Source: Aurantimonas sp. 22II-16-19i
GTDB lineage: Bacteria > Pseudomonadota > Alphaproteobacteria > Rhizobiales > Rhizobiaceae
DNA: 64,000 nt
Direction: 5' to 3'
NCBI RefSeq assembly: GCF_002088275.1
Contig: NZ_AQQS01000024.1
Coordinates: 27,779-91,778 of the forward strand
Under the pieces are notes generated by a model. The model was not told the DNA's origin, ran no database searches, and saw only the letters and a list, made by a program, of their open reading frames with translations. This document shows, one piece after another, positions 17,551 through 24,829 of this stretch; positions within the stretch are counted from its first letter, which is position 1; every line of letters starts with the position of its first letter. Both the position numbers and the translations under genes were made by a program.

Positions 17551-18525
17551 ATGCGGATCCTGATCCTCGGTGCCGCGGGCATGGTGGGACGGCGGCTGAT
17601 CGAGCGGCTCTTGGCCGAGAAGACCGTCGCCGGCGAGGCGATCACGGCCATCGACGCCTTCGACGTCGTCACGCCCGAGATCGCCGTCCCCGATGGCGTC
17701 GCGCTGGACGCCCAGGCCGGCGACATCGCCGACGCGGCGACGGTCAAGGCCCTCGTCGACAGACGCCCCGACATGATCTTCCATCTCGCCGCCATCGTCT
17801 CCGGCGAGGCGGAAGCCGATTTCGACAAGGGCTACCGGATCAACCAGCAGGGCATGTCCTATCTGCTCGAGGCGATCCGGGCCGAAGGCGAGAACTATCG
17901 CCCGCGGCTCGTCTTCACCTCCTCGATCGCCGTCTTCGGCGCGCCCTTCGAGGACAAGATCACCGACACCTTCCTCGCCGCGCCCCTGACCAGCTACGGC
18001 ACCCAGAAGGCGATCTGCGAACTCCTCCTCAACGACTACAGCCGCAAGGGCTTCGTCGACGGCGTCGGCATCCGGCTTCCCACCATCGTCGTGCGCCCCG
18101 GCAAGCCCAACAAGGCGGCGTCGAGCTTCTTTTCCGGCATCATCCGCGAGCCCCTGGCCGGCCAGGAGGCGATCCTGCCCGTCGCCGACGACGTCCGCCA
18201 CTGGGTGGCGAGCCCGGCCTCGGCGGTGGAATTCCTGATGCATGCGGCGACCATGGACACCGACGTCCTCGGCGCCCGCCGCTGCCTGACCATGCCGGGC
18301 CTCTCCGTCACCATCGCCGAGATGATCGAGGCGCTGCGCGAGGTCGCCGGCGACGAGGTGGCGGGCCGCATCCGCCGCGAGCCGGACGCGGTGATCGAGA
18401 AGATCGTCGCCGGCTGGCCGCGGGACTTCGACGCGAGCCGCGCGACTAGCGTCGGCTTTTCCGCCGACAGGAGCTTTGCCGACATCATCCGCGCCCACAT
18501 CGCCGACGAGGCGGCGCGAGGATGA
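17551..18525 (+). CDS. denD: D-erythronate dehydrogenase (NAD-dependent epimerase/dehydratase family)
   Basis: 324 residues, preceded by AGGGAGGAA. Extended-SDR fold with GAAGMVGRRLIERL (8-21), serines S124/S125 and the Y149-x3-K153 pair. The closing segment SRATSVGFSADRSFADIIRA and the RLPTIVVRPGKPNKAASSFFSG block are characteristic of DenD, which oxidises D-erythronate to 2-oxo-tetronate. The kinase/isomerase/aldolase partners of the usual tetronate pathway (OtnK, OtnI, OtnC) are not visible here, so the role may differ in this cluster. It is bracketed by inverted intergenic repeats. Confidence 0.85.
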   Translation: MRILILGAAGMVGRRLIERLLAEKTVAGEAITAIDAFDVVTPEIAVPDGVALDAQAGDIADAATVKALVDRRPDMIFHLAAIVSGEAEADFDKGYRINQQGMSYLLEAIRAEGENYRPRLVFTSSIAVFGAPFEDKITDTFLAAPLTSYGTQKAICELLLNDYSRKGFVDGVGIRLPTIVVRPGKPNKAASSFFSGIIREPLAGQEAILPVADDVRHWVASPASAVEFLMHAATMDTDVLGARRCLTMPGLSVTIAEMIEALREVAGDEVAGRIRREPDAVIEKIVAGWPRDFDASRATSVGFSADRSFADIIRAHIADEAARG

Positions 18526-18586
18526 CCGGACGAGGGTCGGTGGGATGTTCGACACAGCGACAGCCGGGCCGATGATCGCGCCGAGG

Positions 18587-18650
18587 CACCCCCTCTGTCC
18601 TCCTGAGCCCGTCGAAGGGCGGACATCTCCCCCACAAGGGGGGAGATCGG
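18587..18650 (-). repeat. Dispersed CTCCCCC/CCTTCGACGGGCTCAGGAGG repeat, copy 2 (inverted)
   Basis: Reverse complement of the 17381-17447 element over about 60 bases with few differences; contains CCCTCTGTCCTCCTGAGCCC and CATCTCCCCCACAAGGGG. Confidence 0.75.
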
Positions 18651-18726
18651 CAGATTCCGCGGTGCGCATGTCCGGAAACGCTTCGCCAACGCCGCCGATC
18701 GAACGAGAACGGGGCGCCCGAGCAGG

Positions 18727-18777
18727 ATCGATCTCCCCCCTTGTGGAGGAGATGCCGGCAGGCAGAGGGGGGCGCCT
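18727..18777 (+). repeat. Dispersed CTCCCCC repeat, copy 3 (shorter)
   Basis: GATCGATCTCCCCCCTTGTG then GGAGATGCCGGCAGGCAGAG, same orientation as copy 1 but lacking the CCTTCGACGGGCTCAGG block. The 18526-18852 gap is otherwise gene-free. Confidence 0.65.
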
Positions 18778-18852
18778 CGCACCTTCGTATAAAGCGTCGC
18801 GCGACGCGATCGCCGCCACAAGGCGCATAACCAGATCCAGGAGAGCCAAATC

Positions 18853-19749
18853 ATGACCGATCGCCCCCATATCGGCTTCATCGGCGCCGGCCTGATGGGC
18901 CACGGCATGGCCAAGAACCTCGTCGAGGCCGGCTATCCCCTGTCGGTTCTCGCCCATCGCAACCGCGAGCCGATCGAGGATCTTGTTTCACGTGGAGCAA
19001 GCGAGGCGAAGGACGTCGCCGAGATCGCCGCAAATTGCGATGTCGCCTATCTCTGCCTGCCCGGCAGCCCTGAGGTCGAGGCGGCCGTCGAGGCGATCCT
19101 CGGGGCGAACGGCAAGGTGCGGACGATCATCGACAGCTCCACGTCCAATCCGGTCTCCACGCGCCAGCTCGCCGCGCGCTGCGAGGCCGCCGGCGTCACC
19201 TTCGTCGACGCGCCGCTGTCGCGCACCCCGAAGGAGGCCTGGGAGGGCAATCTCGACGTCATGGTCGGGGCGAGCGATCAGGTGTTTGCCGCAGTGAAGC
19301 CGATCCTCGACGTCGTCGGCGGCAAGGTGGTGCGGGTCGGCGAGATCGGCGCCGGCCACACGATGAAGCTCCTCAACAACTTCCTCTCGCTCGGCTATGC
19401 CGCGCTCTATTCCGAGGCGCTGGCGATCGGCGGCAAGAACGGCATCACCCCGGCGGTCTTCCATTCGGTGATCGGCGGCGGCCGCATGGATTGCGGCTTC
19501 TACCAGACCTTCATGGACTATGTCGTCGGCGGCAACCCGAACGCCCACAAGTTCACGCTGAGAAACGCCCACAAGGACATGCGCTATCTCGTCTCGCTGG
19601 CCAATGAGAGCGGCATCGCCAGCCACGTCTCATCGGCGGTGAAGAACGAGTTCGCCACGGCCGAGGCGCTCGGGCGCGGCGATGGCTACCTGCCGACCCT
19701 GTCTGATATCGTCGCCGGGCTGAACGGCGTCGATGGCCGGAAGCCCTAA
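18853..19749 (+). CDS. NAD(P)-dependent beta-hydroxyacid dehydrogenase (HIBADH family, LtnD/GarR-like)
   Basis: 298 residues, preceded by CCAGGAGAGCC. N-terminal GAGLMGHGMAKNLVEAGY (11-28), substrate motif DAPLSRTPKEAWEGNLDVMV instead of the canonical SGG, and the catalytic-lysine region GAGHTMKLLNNFLSLGYAA. The SRTP variant points to the L-threonate / 2-hydroxy-3-oxopropionate-type branch rather than true HIBADH. Within the sugar-acid cluster it would oxidise or reduce a tetronate or tartronate-semialdehyde-type intermediate (inference). A near-consensus parS-like 16-mer lies inside the coding region at 18984-18999. Confidence 0.87.
   Translation: MTDRPHIGFIGAGLMGHGMAKNLVEAGYPLSVLAHRNREPIEDLVSRGASEAKDVAEIAANCDVAYLCLPGSPEVEAAVEAILGANGKVRTIIDSSTSNPVSTRQLAARCEAAGVTFVDAPLSRTPKEAWEGNLDVMVGASDQVFAAVKPILDVVGGKVVRVGEIGAGHTMKLLNNFLSLGYAALYSEALAIGGKNGITPAVFHSVIGGGRMDCGFYQTFMDYVVGGNPNAHKFTLRNAHKDMRYLVSLANESGIASHVSSAVKNEFATAEALGRGDGYLPTLSDIVAGLNGVDGRKP
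18984..18999. other. parS-like 16-mer inside the HIBADH-family gene
   Basis: TGTTTCACGTGGAGCA. Its reverse complement matches the general ParB-binding consensus TGTTNCACGTGAAACA at all positions but one. It is about 28 kb from the candidate origin. Confidence 0.4.
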
Positions 19750-19790
19750 GGCTGGCCGGCACGAACGAAGAAGGTGACGTCGATGGCGCC

Positions 19791-20621
19791 ATGGTGGAGA
19801 TGAAGCCGACGGGATCGCCCGGCGAGATCGCGCCGCCCGGGGCCGACGAGGCCGAGACGGCGGCCGCGGCGGCCGATCCCGCTCGCCAGCGCAAGCAGCG
19901 GCCGGGGCCGGCGGCGGGCGGCTCGCGCCCTCGGCCGACGCTCGCCGGCGTCGCCCGCATGCCGGCCCGCGACCGGGCCTATCACGACCTGAAGTTCCGT
20001 ATTCTGGAGGGTCGGCTGCCGCCTGGCACCAAGCTGCTCGAGGCCGAGGTGGCGAGCCTGTTGTCGCTGTCGCGCACCCCGGTCCGCGAGGCGCTGATCC
20101 GGCTGGAGGAGGAGGACCTCGTCGAGGTCCGCCCGCGCCACGGCATCACCGTGAAGTCCCAGTCCCTCGACGAACTCGCGCAGATCTACGACGTGCTGTC
20201 GCCGCTCGAGGTGAAAGCCGCCGCCCTTCTCGCCCGGCGCGGCCTGAAAGACGAGGAGGTGCGGCGCCTTTCGGGCCTCCTCGACCAGATGGAGCGCGAG
20301 ACCCAGCGCGGCGACATCGTGCAATGGTCGCATCTCGACAACGTCTTCCACTCCGAACTCGTCGGCCTCTGCGAGAACCGCCGGCTGCAGGGGGCGCTGC
20401 GGCTGTGCTGGGACCAGCAGTACCGCGCCCACATGGCGATCGTGAAGCTCAGGCCCCGGCCGACCCAGTCCGACCTCGAGCACCGGGCGATCTTCGAGGC
20501 GATCCGCGCCGGCGACGAGCGCCTCGCCGGCCATCTCCACGCCCAGCACCGGGAGCGGGCCGACCGCAACGCCCTGGCCATGCTGAGGGGCCAGGCCGCG
20601 GGCTTTGCCGGCGAGCGCTAG
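19791..20621 (+). CDS. GntR-family regulator with FCD ligand domain
   Basis: 276 residues. A ~50-residue Ala/Pro/Arg-rich N-terminus precedes a GntR winged helix (RAYHDLKFRILEGRLPPGTK then LLEAEVASLLSLSRTPVREA). An FCD all-helical domain follows, with likely metal ligands in HLDNVFH, EHRAIFEAI and HLHAQH. An internal ATG (MPARDRAYHDL) could be a shorter start. It lies 41 bp after the dehydrogenase in the middle of the sugar-acid cluster. It probably represses that cluster through the three GTATACGT sites (inference); FCD regulators typically respond to a small organic acid. Confidence 0.9.
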   Translation: MVEMKPTGSPGEIAPPGADEAETAAAAADPARQRKQRPGPAAGGSRPRPTLAGVARMPARDRAYHDLKFRILEGRLPPGTKLLEAEVASLLSLSRTPVREALIRLEEEDLVEVRPRHGITVKSQSLDELAQIYDVLSPLEVKAAALLARRGLKDEEVRRLSGLLDQMERETQRGDIVQWSHLDNVFHSELVGLCENRRLQGALRLCWDQQYRAHMAIVKLRPRPTQSDLEHRAIFEAIRAGDERLAGHLHAQHRERADRNALAMLRGQAAGFAGER

Positions 20622-20650
20622 CGCATCGGCCTGCAGCGGGGCCTTTGTCG

Positions 20651-20662
20651 ACGTATACGTTG
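20651..20662. promoter_or_regulatory. Candidate GntR operator 2 (GTATAC palindrome)
   Basis: ACGTATACGTTG centred on GTATAC at 20653-20658, 69 bp before the SDR start and 32 bp after the regulator stop. Confidence 0.5.
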
Positions 20663-20726
20663 ATTGCGCGGTCGGGCTGTGCCATGGCGGGAGCAACCAC
20701 GAACCATGGCGGGAGGAAGCCAGAGG

Positions 20727-21530
20727 ATGAACCGGATCGATCTCGAGGGCCGCAGGGCCGTCATCACCGGCGGCGCGCGCGGCATCGGCCTCGCCACCGC
20801 CGAGCGCATGCTGGAAAGCGGCGCCTCCGTCGTCCTGTGGGACGTCGACGGCGCGGCCATCGAGGCGGCCCTCGCGTCGCTCGCCGAAAAGGGCCTCACC
20901 GGCAGGGAGCACGGCGACGGGGAGCACGGCGGCAGTGAGCATGGCGAGAGAGCCAGCGGCACGGTCGTCGAACTCACCGACGAGGCCTCCGTCGACGCGG
21001 CGGCGAAGGAGGCCCTCGCGGCAGGGGCGATCGACATCCTCGTCAACAATGCCGGCATCACCGGCGGCAACGGCAAGACCTGGGAGCTCGAGCCGTCGAT
21101 CTGGCGCAAGACCCTCGAGGTCAATCTGGTCGGGCCCTATCTCACCGCCCGCGCCCTGGTGCCGTCGATGATCGCGGCCGGCTACGGCCGCATCGTCAAC
21201 GTCGCCTCGATCGCCGGCAAGGAGGGCAACCCCAACGCCTCGCATTATTCGGCCTCGAAGGCCGGGCTGATCGGCCTCACCAAGTCCCTCGGCAAGGAGC
21301 TCGCCGGCGCCGGGGTCCTCGTCAACTGCATCACGCCGGCCGCCGCCCGCACCGCCATCTTCGACCAGATGAGCCAGGAGCACATCGACTACATGCTGTC
21401 GAAGATCCCGCTCGCCCGCTTCGTCGAGCCGGCCGAGGTCGCCGCGATGATCGTCTGGCTGGCCTCGGAGGACTGCTCCTTCTCCACCGGCGCGGCGTTC
21501 GACATCTCCGGCGGCCGCGCGGTGTATTGA
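20727..21530 (+). CDS. SDR-family oxidoreductase with His/Gly-rich insert
   Basis: 267 residues, GGGAGGAAG upstream. Cofactor loop TGGARGIGLA (14-23), acidic D39, NNAG (107-110), catalytic S161 and Y174-x3-K178; closing FDISGGRAVY. A polar insert REHGDGEHGGSEHGERASG at about residues 60-78 is encoded by tandem GGGAGCACGGC-like repeats. It sits between beta-3 and beta-4 where most SDRs have a short loop. It follows the second GTATAC site and precedes the FAH hydrolase, so it probably makes or reduces a keto intermediate of the same pathway. Confidence 0.87.
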   Translation: MNRIDLEGRRAVITGGARGIGLATAERMLESGASVVLWDVDGAAIEAALASLAEKGLTGREHGDGEHGGSEHGERASGTVVELTDEASVDAAAKEALAAGAIDILVNNAGITGGNGKTWELEPSIWRKTLEVNLVGPYLTARALVPSMIAAGYGRIVNVASIAGKEGNPNASHYSASKAGLIGLTKSLGKELAGAGVLVNCITPAAARTAIFDQMSQEHIDYMLSKIPLARFVEPAEVAAMIVWLASEDCSFSTGAAFDISGGRAVY

Positions 21531-21622
21531 GGCGTATGACAAGGCATGCAAAGGCGCGAACGTCTTCACCCTCATGGTGAGCTTGTCGAACCACGAGGGT
21601 GAAGCCTCCAGATTGCGCCGAG

Positions 21623-21660
21623 CGCCCCTCGTCCTTCGACAGGCTCAGGATGAGGGGCTA
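21623..21660. repeat. REP-like hairpin (CCTTCGACAGGCTCAGG)
   Basis: CGCCCCTCGTCCTTCGACAG followed by GCTCAGGATGAGGGGCTA: CCCCTC pairs with GAGGGG. The same sequence recurs at 60171-60209 and inverted at 60291-60327. A variant hairpin (CTTCACCCTC..GAGGGTGAAG) lies at about 21566-21606. Confidence 0.7.
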
Positions 21661-21717
21661 CTTTACCGCCCTGCTTCGCCAGGGCTGTGCAACCACCCGC
21701 CACTCTGAAAGGACACC

Positions 21718-22566
21718 ATGAAACTCGTACGCTACGGCCCCCTCGGCCAGGAAAAGCCCGGCATGATCGACGCCGATGGCAAGATCCGTGATCTCTCCGC
21801 CCATGTCGCCGACATTGCCGGCGACGTCCTGTCGCCGAAGGGCCTTTCGGCCCTGAAGGCGTTCGACCCGGCCTCGCTGCCCCTCGTCGACGGCAGCCCG
21901 CGCTATGGCTCGCCCGTCGCGGGGGTTTCCAAGATCCTCTGCATCGGCCTCAACTATTCCGACCATGCCGCCGAGACCGGCGCCGAGCCGCCGACCGAGC
22001 CGATCATCTTCACCAAGCAGATCAACGCGCTCTGCGGGCCGAACGACGACGTCGAGCAGCCCCGCGGCTCCGACGCCCTCGACTGGGAGGTGGAGCTCGC
22101 GGTGATCATCGGCTCGCGGGCGAAATACGTCTCGGAATCCGACGCGATGGACTATGTCGCCGGCTTTGCGGTGATGAACGATGTCTCCGAGCGGACCTTC
22201 CAGACCAAGCGCCAGGGCCAGTGGACCAAGGGCAAGAGCCACGACACCTTCGGCCCCCTCGGCCCCTGGCTCGTCACCCGCGACGAGGTCTCCGACCCCC
22301 ACGATCTCGACATGTGGCTCGACGTCAACGGCGAGCGGCGCCAGACCGGCACCACCTCGACGCTGATCTTCAACCTGCCCCACGTCGTCTCCTACTGCTC
22401 GCAGTTCATGACGCTGATGCCCGGCGACGTCATCACCACCGGCACCCCTCCCGGCGTCGGCATGGGCATGAAGCCGCCGCAGTATCTGAAGGTCGGCGAC
22501 GTCATGACGCTCGGCATCGCCGGCCTCGGCGAGCAGAAGCAGACGGTCATCGCCGCCCGCGACTGA
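21718..22566 (+). CDS. Fumarylacetoacetate-hydrolase-family protein (2,4-diketo-3-deoxy-L-fuconate hydrolase-like)
   Basis: 282 residues. FAH fold with LCIGLNYSDHAAE, the metal-binding acidic segment DWEVELAVIIG, GKSHDTFGPLGPW, and the C-terminal TTGTPPGVGMGMKPPQYL. These signatures are shared by the ureidoglycolate-lyase-annotated / diketo-deoxy-fuconate hydrolase group. The family hydrolyses C-C bonds of acylpyruvates; here it would split a 2,4-diketo-3-deoxy acid to pyruvate plus lactate or glycolate. With the IlvD/Edd dehydratase and SDR upstream it completes a plausible non-phosphorylative diketo-hydrolase route. Exact chain length of the substrate is unknown. Confidence 0.88.
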   Translation: MKLVRYGPLGQEKPGMIDADGKIRDLSAHVADIAGDVLSPKGLSALKAFDPASLPLVDGSPRYGSPVAGVSKILCIGLNYSDHAAETGAEPPTEPIIFTKQINALCGPNDDVEQPRGSDALDWEVELAVIIGSRAKYVSESDAMDYVAGFAVMNDVSERTFQTKRQGQWTKGKSHDTFGPLGPWLVTRDEVSDPHDLDMWLDVNGERRQTGTTSTLIFNLPHVVSYCSQFMTLMPGDVITTGTPPGVGMGMKPPQYLKVGDVMTLGIAGLGEQKQTVIAARD

Positions 22567-22622
22567 CGCGGGGCGTCCAAGACCTGCACTCCCGCCAGAA
22601 GCGGCAGGGCCAGATGGTGCTT

Positions 22623-22652
22623 GGGGGGCGCTCGCGTGAGCGTCCCCTTTTT
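22623..22652 (+). terminator. Rho-independent terminator after FAH gene
   Basis: GGGGCGCTC, GCGT loop, GAGCGTCCCC, followed by TTTTT. It ends the SDR-FAH transcript before the tctC promoter. Confidence 0.75.
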
Positions 22653-22719
22653 CTTGCGCGGCGCGTCAAATTCCGGCGATCCGAGGTTTTGGCGATAAGT
22701 CACGCACAGTGATTTGCCC

Positions 22720-22731
22720 ACGTATACGTTG
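22720..22731. promoter_or_regulatory. Candidate GntR operator 3 (GTATAC palindrome)
   Basis: ACGTATACGTTG, identical over 12 bases to the site at 20651-20662, about 145 bp upstream of tctC. The rest of the 310 bp gap is promoter/leader only. Confidence 0.5.
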
Positions 22732-22876
22732 ACACCTGTCGACGTCGCCTGAATAGTGCCGGCGAACGTGATCGCCGGATGTGGCGGCCCGATCGTTCCG
22801 GTGCTGGGAGGCGCCGGCGATCGCTAGGGGCCGGTCGAGGAGCGGTGGTCCGTCGATCCTGGGAGGAAACCTGACC

Positions 22877-23875
22877 ATGCACAGACGCTCGCTTCTCGCC
22901 GCTGCCACGATGATGGCCACGGCCATCACGCTCGCCGGCAGCTTCGCCATTCCCGCCGCCCACGCGGCCGAGGATTATCCGAGCCGGCCGATCCAGATGA
23001 TCGTGCCCTGGGGCGCCGGCGGCGGCACCGACGCGGTCGGCCGCGTCATCGCCTCGCTGCTGCAGGAAGGGCTCGGCCAGCCGGTCACCGTCATCAACCG
23101 CACCGGCGGCTCCGGCGTCGTCGGCCACAGCGCCATCGCCAATGCCGCGCCCGACGGCTACACCCTCGGCATCATGACGATCGAGATCGACATGATGCAC
23201 TGGCAGGGCCTCACCGACCTCACCTACGAGAATTACGACATCCTCGCCCTCGTCAATGCCGATCCGGGCGGCGTGATGGTCTCGGCCGATTCCGGCTACG
23301 ACACCGTCCAGGCGCTGCTCGACAAGATCAAGGCCGAGCCGAAGGGCACCTTCAAGGCGTCCGGCACCGGCCAGGGCGGCATCTGGCATCTCGGCCTTGC
23401 CGGCTGGCTGCTCTCGGAAGGCCTCGAGCCCGACTACGTCACCTTCGTGCCGAGCCAGGGCGCGGCCGCGGGCATCACCGACATGGTGGCCGGCGGCGTC
23501 GACATCGTCCCCTCCTCGCTGGCCGAGGGCCGCTCGATGATCGATGCGGACCGGGTCAAGCCGCTCGCCTCCATGTCGGCCGAGCGCCAGGCGATGTTCC
23601 CGGACGTTCCGACCCTGAAGGAAGGCACCGGTTCCGACTGGACGCTCGCCGTCTGGCGCGCGGTGGTGGCGCCGAAGGGCCTGCCGGAGGACGTCAAGGC
23701 GAAGCTGATCGGTGCCGTCGAGACGGCCTACAATTCCGAGGAATACCAGACCTTCATGAAGGACCGCGGCTTCGGCGTGCGCTGGGCGGCCGGCGAGGAG
23801 GCGACGAAGATCGTCGCCGAGGACGACAAGGCGCTCGGCGAGGTCATGAAGAAGGCCGGGCTGGCGAAGCAGTAG
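22877..23875 (+). CDS. Tripartite tricarboxylate transporter substrate-binding protein (Bug/TctC family)
   Basis: 332 residues, preceded by TGGGAGGAAAC. Sec signal peptide MHRRSLLAAATMMATAITLA then ..PAAHA, cleaved near residue 30. The mature protein begins AEDYPSRPIQMIVPWGAGGG, the hallmark of Bug proteins, with later INRTGGSGVVGHSAIA and FPDVPTLKEG. It is periplasmic and binds a small carboxylate. TctB and TctA follow after an intervening lipoprotein gene. It probably captures the sugar acid that the cluster degrades (inference). A GTATAC operator lies in its promoter region. Confidence 0.92.
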   Translation: MHRRSLLAAATMMATAITLAGSFAIPAAHAAEDYPSRPIQMIVPWGAGGGTDAVGRVIASLLQEGLGQPVTVINRTGGSGVVGHSAIANAAPDGYTLGIMTIEIDMMHWQGLTDLTYENYDILALVNADPGGVMVSADSGYDTVQALLDKIKAEPKGTFKASGTGQGGIWHLGLAGWLLSEGLEPDYVTFVPSQGAAAGITDMVAGGVDIVPSSLAEGRSMIDADRVKPLASMSAERQAMFPDVPTLKEGTGSDWTLAVWRAVVAPKGLPEDVKAKLIGAVETAYNSEEYQTFMKDRGFGVRWAAGEEATKIVAEDDKALGEVMKKAGLAKQ

Positions 23876-23974
23876 GACGCGCCTCGACCCGTTTTCCGCC
23901 CTTCGAGCTTTTGCCTCGGAGGGCGGAAAATGCTTCTCGGAGAGACGAGAAGAGTTTGTAGTGAAGGGAGCGGC

Positions 23975-24304
23975 ATGAGTTCTGTCAAAGGCTTTCGTCC
24001 TCGATGCGCACGCCGCAGTCCAGCCCTGGCTTCCGCGCTGCTTCTTGCGAGCCTTTCACTGGCGTCGTGCCATACTGAACCGGCGAACGGCTTATGCATA
24101 TTTTCCCGCGCTCTGACTGGAAAGCAGAAGCATCATATCAGAGATCTTGTGCAGCGATCGGATAGTAGCGAACAAAGTCGACAGGAAATCATCGCATATG
24201 TGAGGAGAACCTGCGTATCTTACTTTACACTTCAGTTCTTTGAGTCTTGCGTATTGACGGATAAGGATGTTCCGTCATGCTCGGAGACTGTAAATTTCCT
24301 GTAA
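23975..24304 (+). CDS. Small cysteine-containing lipoprotein of unknown function
   Basis: 109 residues, GAAGGGAG four bases before the ATG. Positively charged N-terminus, hydrophobic stretch and lipobox LASC predict a lipoprotein of about 75 mature residues with four further cysteines (CIF, RRTC, ESC, PSC), which could form two disulphides. I do not recognise a family. Codon use and base composition are clearly less GC-rich than the flanking tct genes, and it interrupts tctC-tctB. A hairpin (TTTTCCGCCCT..AGGGCGGAAAA, 23892-23930) separates it from tctC. Possibly a recent insertion. Confidence 0.6.
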   Translation: MSSVKGFRPRCARRSPALASALLLASLSLASCHTEPANGLCIFSRALTGKQKHHIRDLVQRSDSSEQSRQEIIAYVRRTCVSYFTLQFFESCVLTDKDVPSCSETVNFL

Positions 24305-24352
24305 AGCCATGTTGGATCGACGCTGCTTCCCCTCCCTACGAACGATGGCGCC

Positions 24353-24826
24353 ATGAAATTCAACGACCTGCTCCTCGGCCTCCTCGTCCTTCTCGGCGGC
24401 ATCGGGATCTATGTCTCGGCCCTCGACTTCACCGACATCCCCGGCCAGGACTACGGCGCCGGGACGATGCCGCGGGCGATCGCCGTCTTCGCCGCGCTTC
24501 TCGGCCTCTTCATGATCGTCAAGGCGCTGGTCGCCGGCCTCCGAATTCCCAGCCTGGAACTCGCGCCCTGGGTGCGCTCCCGCCGTTCCGTCCTGTCCGT
24601 CGTCGTCGCGCTCGTCCTCGTCGTCTTCTACATCGTCGCCGCGCCGTCGATCGGCTTCGTGCCGGCCTCGCTGGTCGTCATGGCCGCCCTGATGCTGACC
24701 CTGAAGACGAAGCCGCTCACCGCCATCGCCGTCTCGGTCCTCGCCTGCGTCGTCATCCAGCAGGCCTTCGGGCGGCTCCTGCTCGTGCCGCTGCCGCGCA
24801 GCGAATTCCTCGCGTTTCTCTGGTAG
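24353..24826 (+). CDS. Tripartite tricarboxylate transporter small membrane subunit (TctB)
   Basis: 157 residues, four predicted transmembrane helices. N-terminal LLLGLLVLLGGIGIYVSA and the following GQDYGAGTMPRAIA are typical of the TctB family. It is the small membrane subunit partnering the 12-helix TctA, whose start lies four bases after this stop. It acts in the inner membrane with TctC delivering substrate. Confidence 0.88.
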   Translation: MKFNDLLLGLLVLLGGIGIYVSALDFTDIPGQDYGAGTMPRAIAVFAALLGLFMIVKALVAGLRIPSLELAPWVRSRRSVLSVVVALVLVVFYIVAAPSIGFVPASLVVMAALMLTLKTKPLTAIAVSVLACVVIQQAFGRLLLVPLPRSEFLAFLW

Positions 24827-24829
24827 CCG

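Noticed and set aside
14125..17551. Long minus-strand frames opposite the dehydratase and SDR
   Set aside because: Shadows of high-G+C coding on the plus strand; arginine-rich translations without family features.
19746..21575. 609-codon minus-strand frame opposite GntR and SDR genes
   Set aside because: It overlaps two well-supported plus-strand genes, and its composition is typical of antisense frames.
23892..23930. Hairpin after tctC as a canonical terminator
   Set aside because: T-run precedes and A-run follows the stem on both strands, the opposite of an intrinsic terminator; kept only as a hairpin note.
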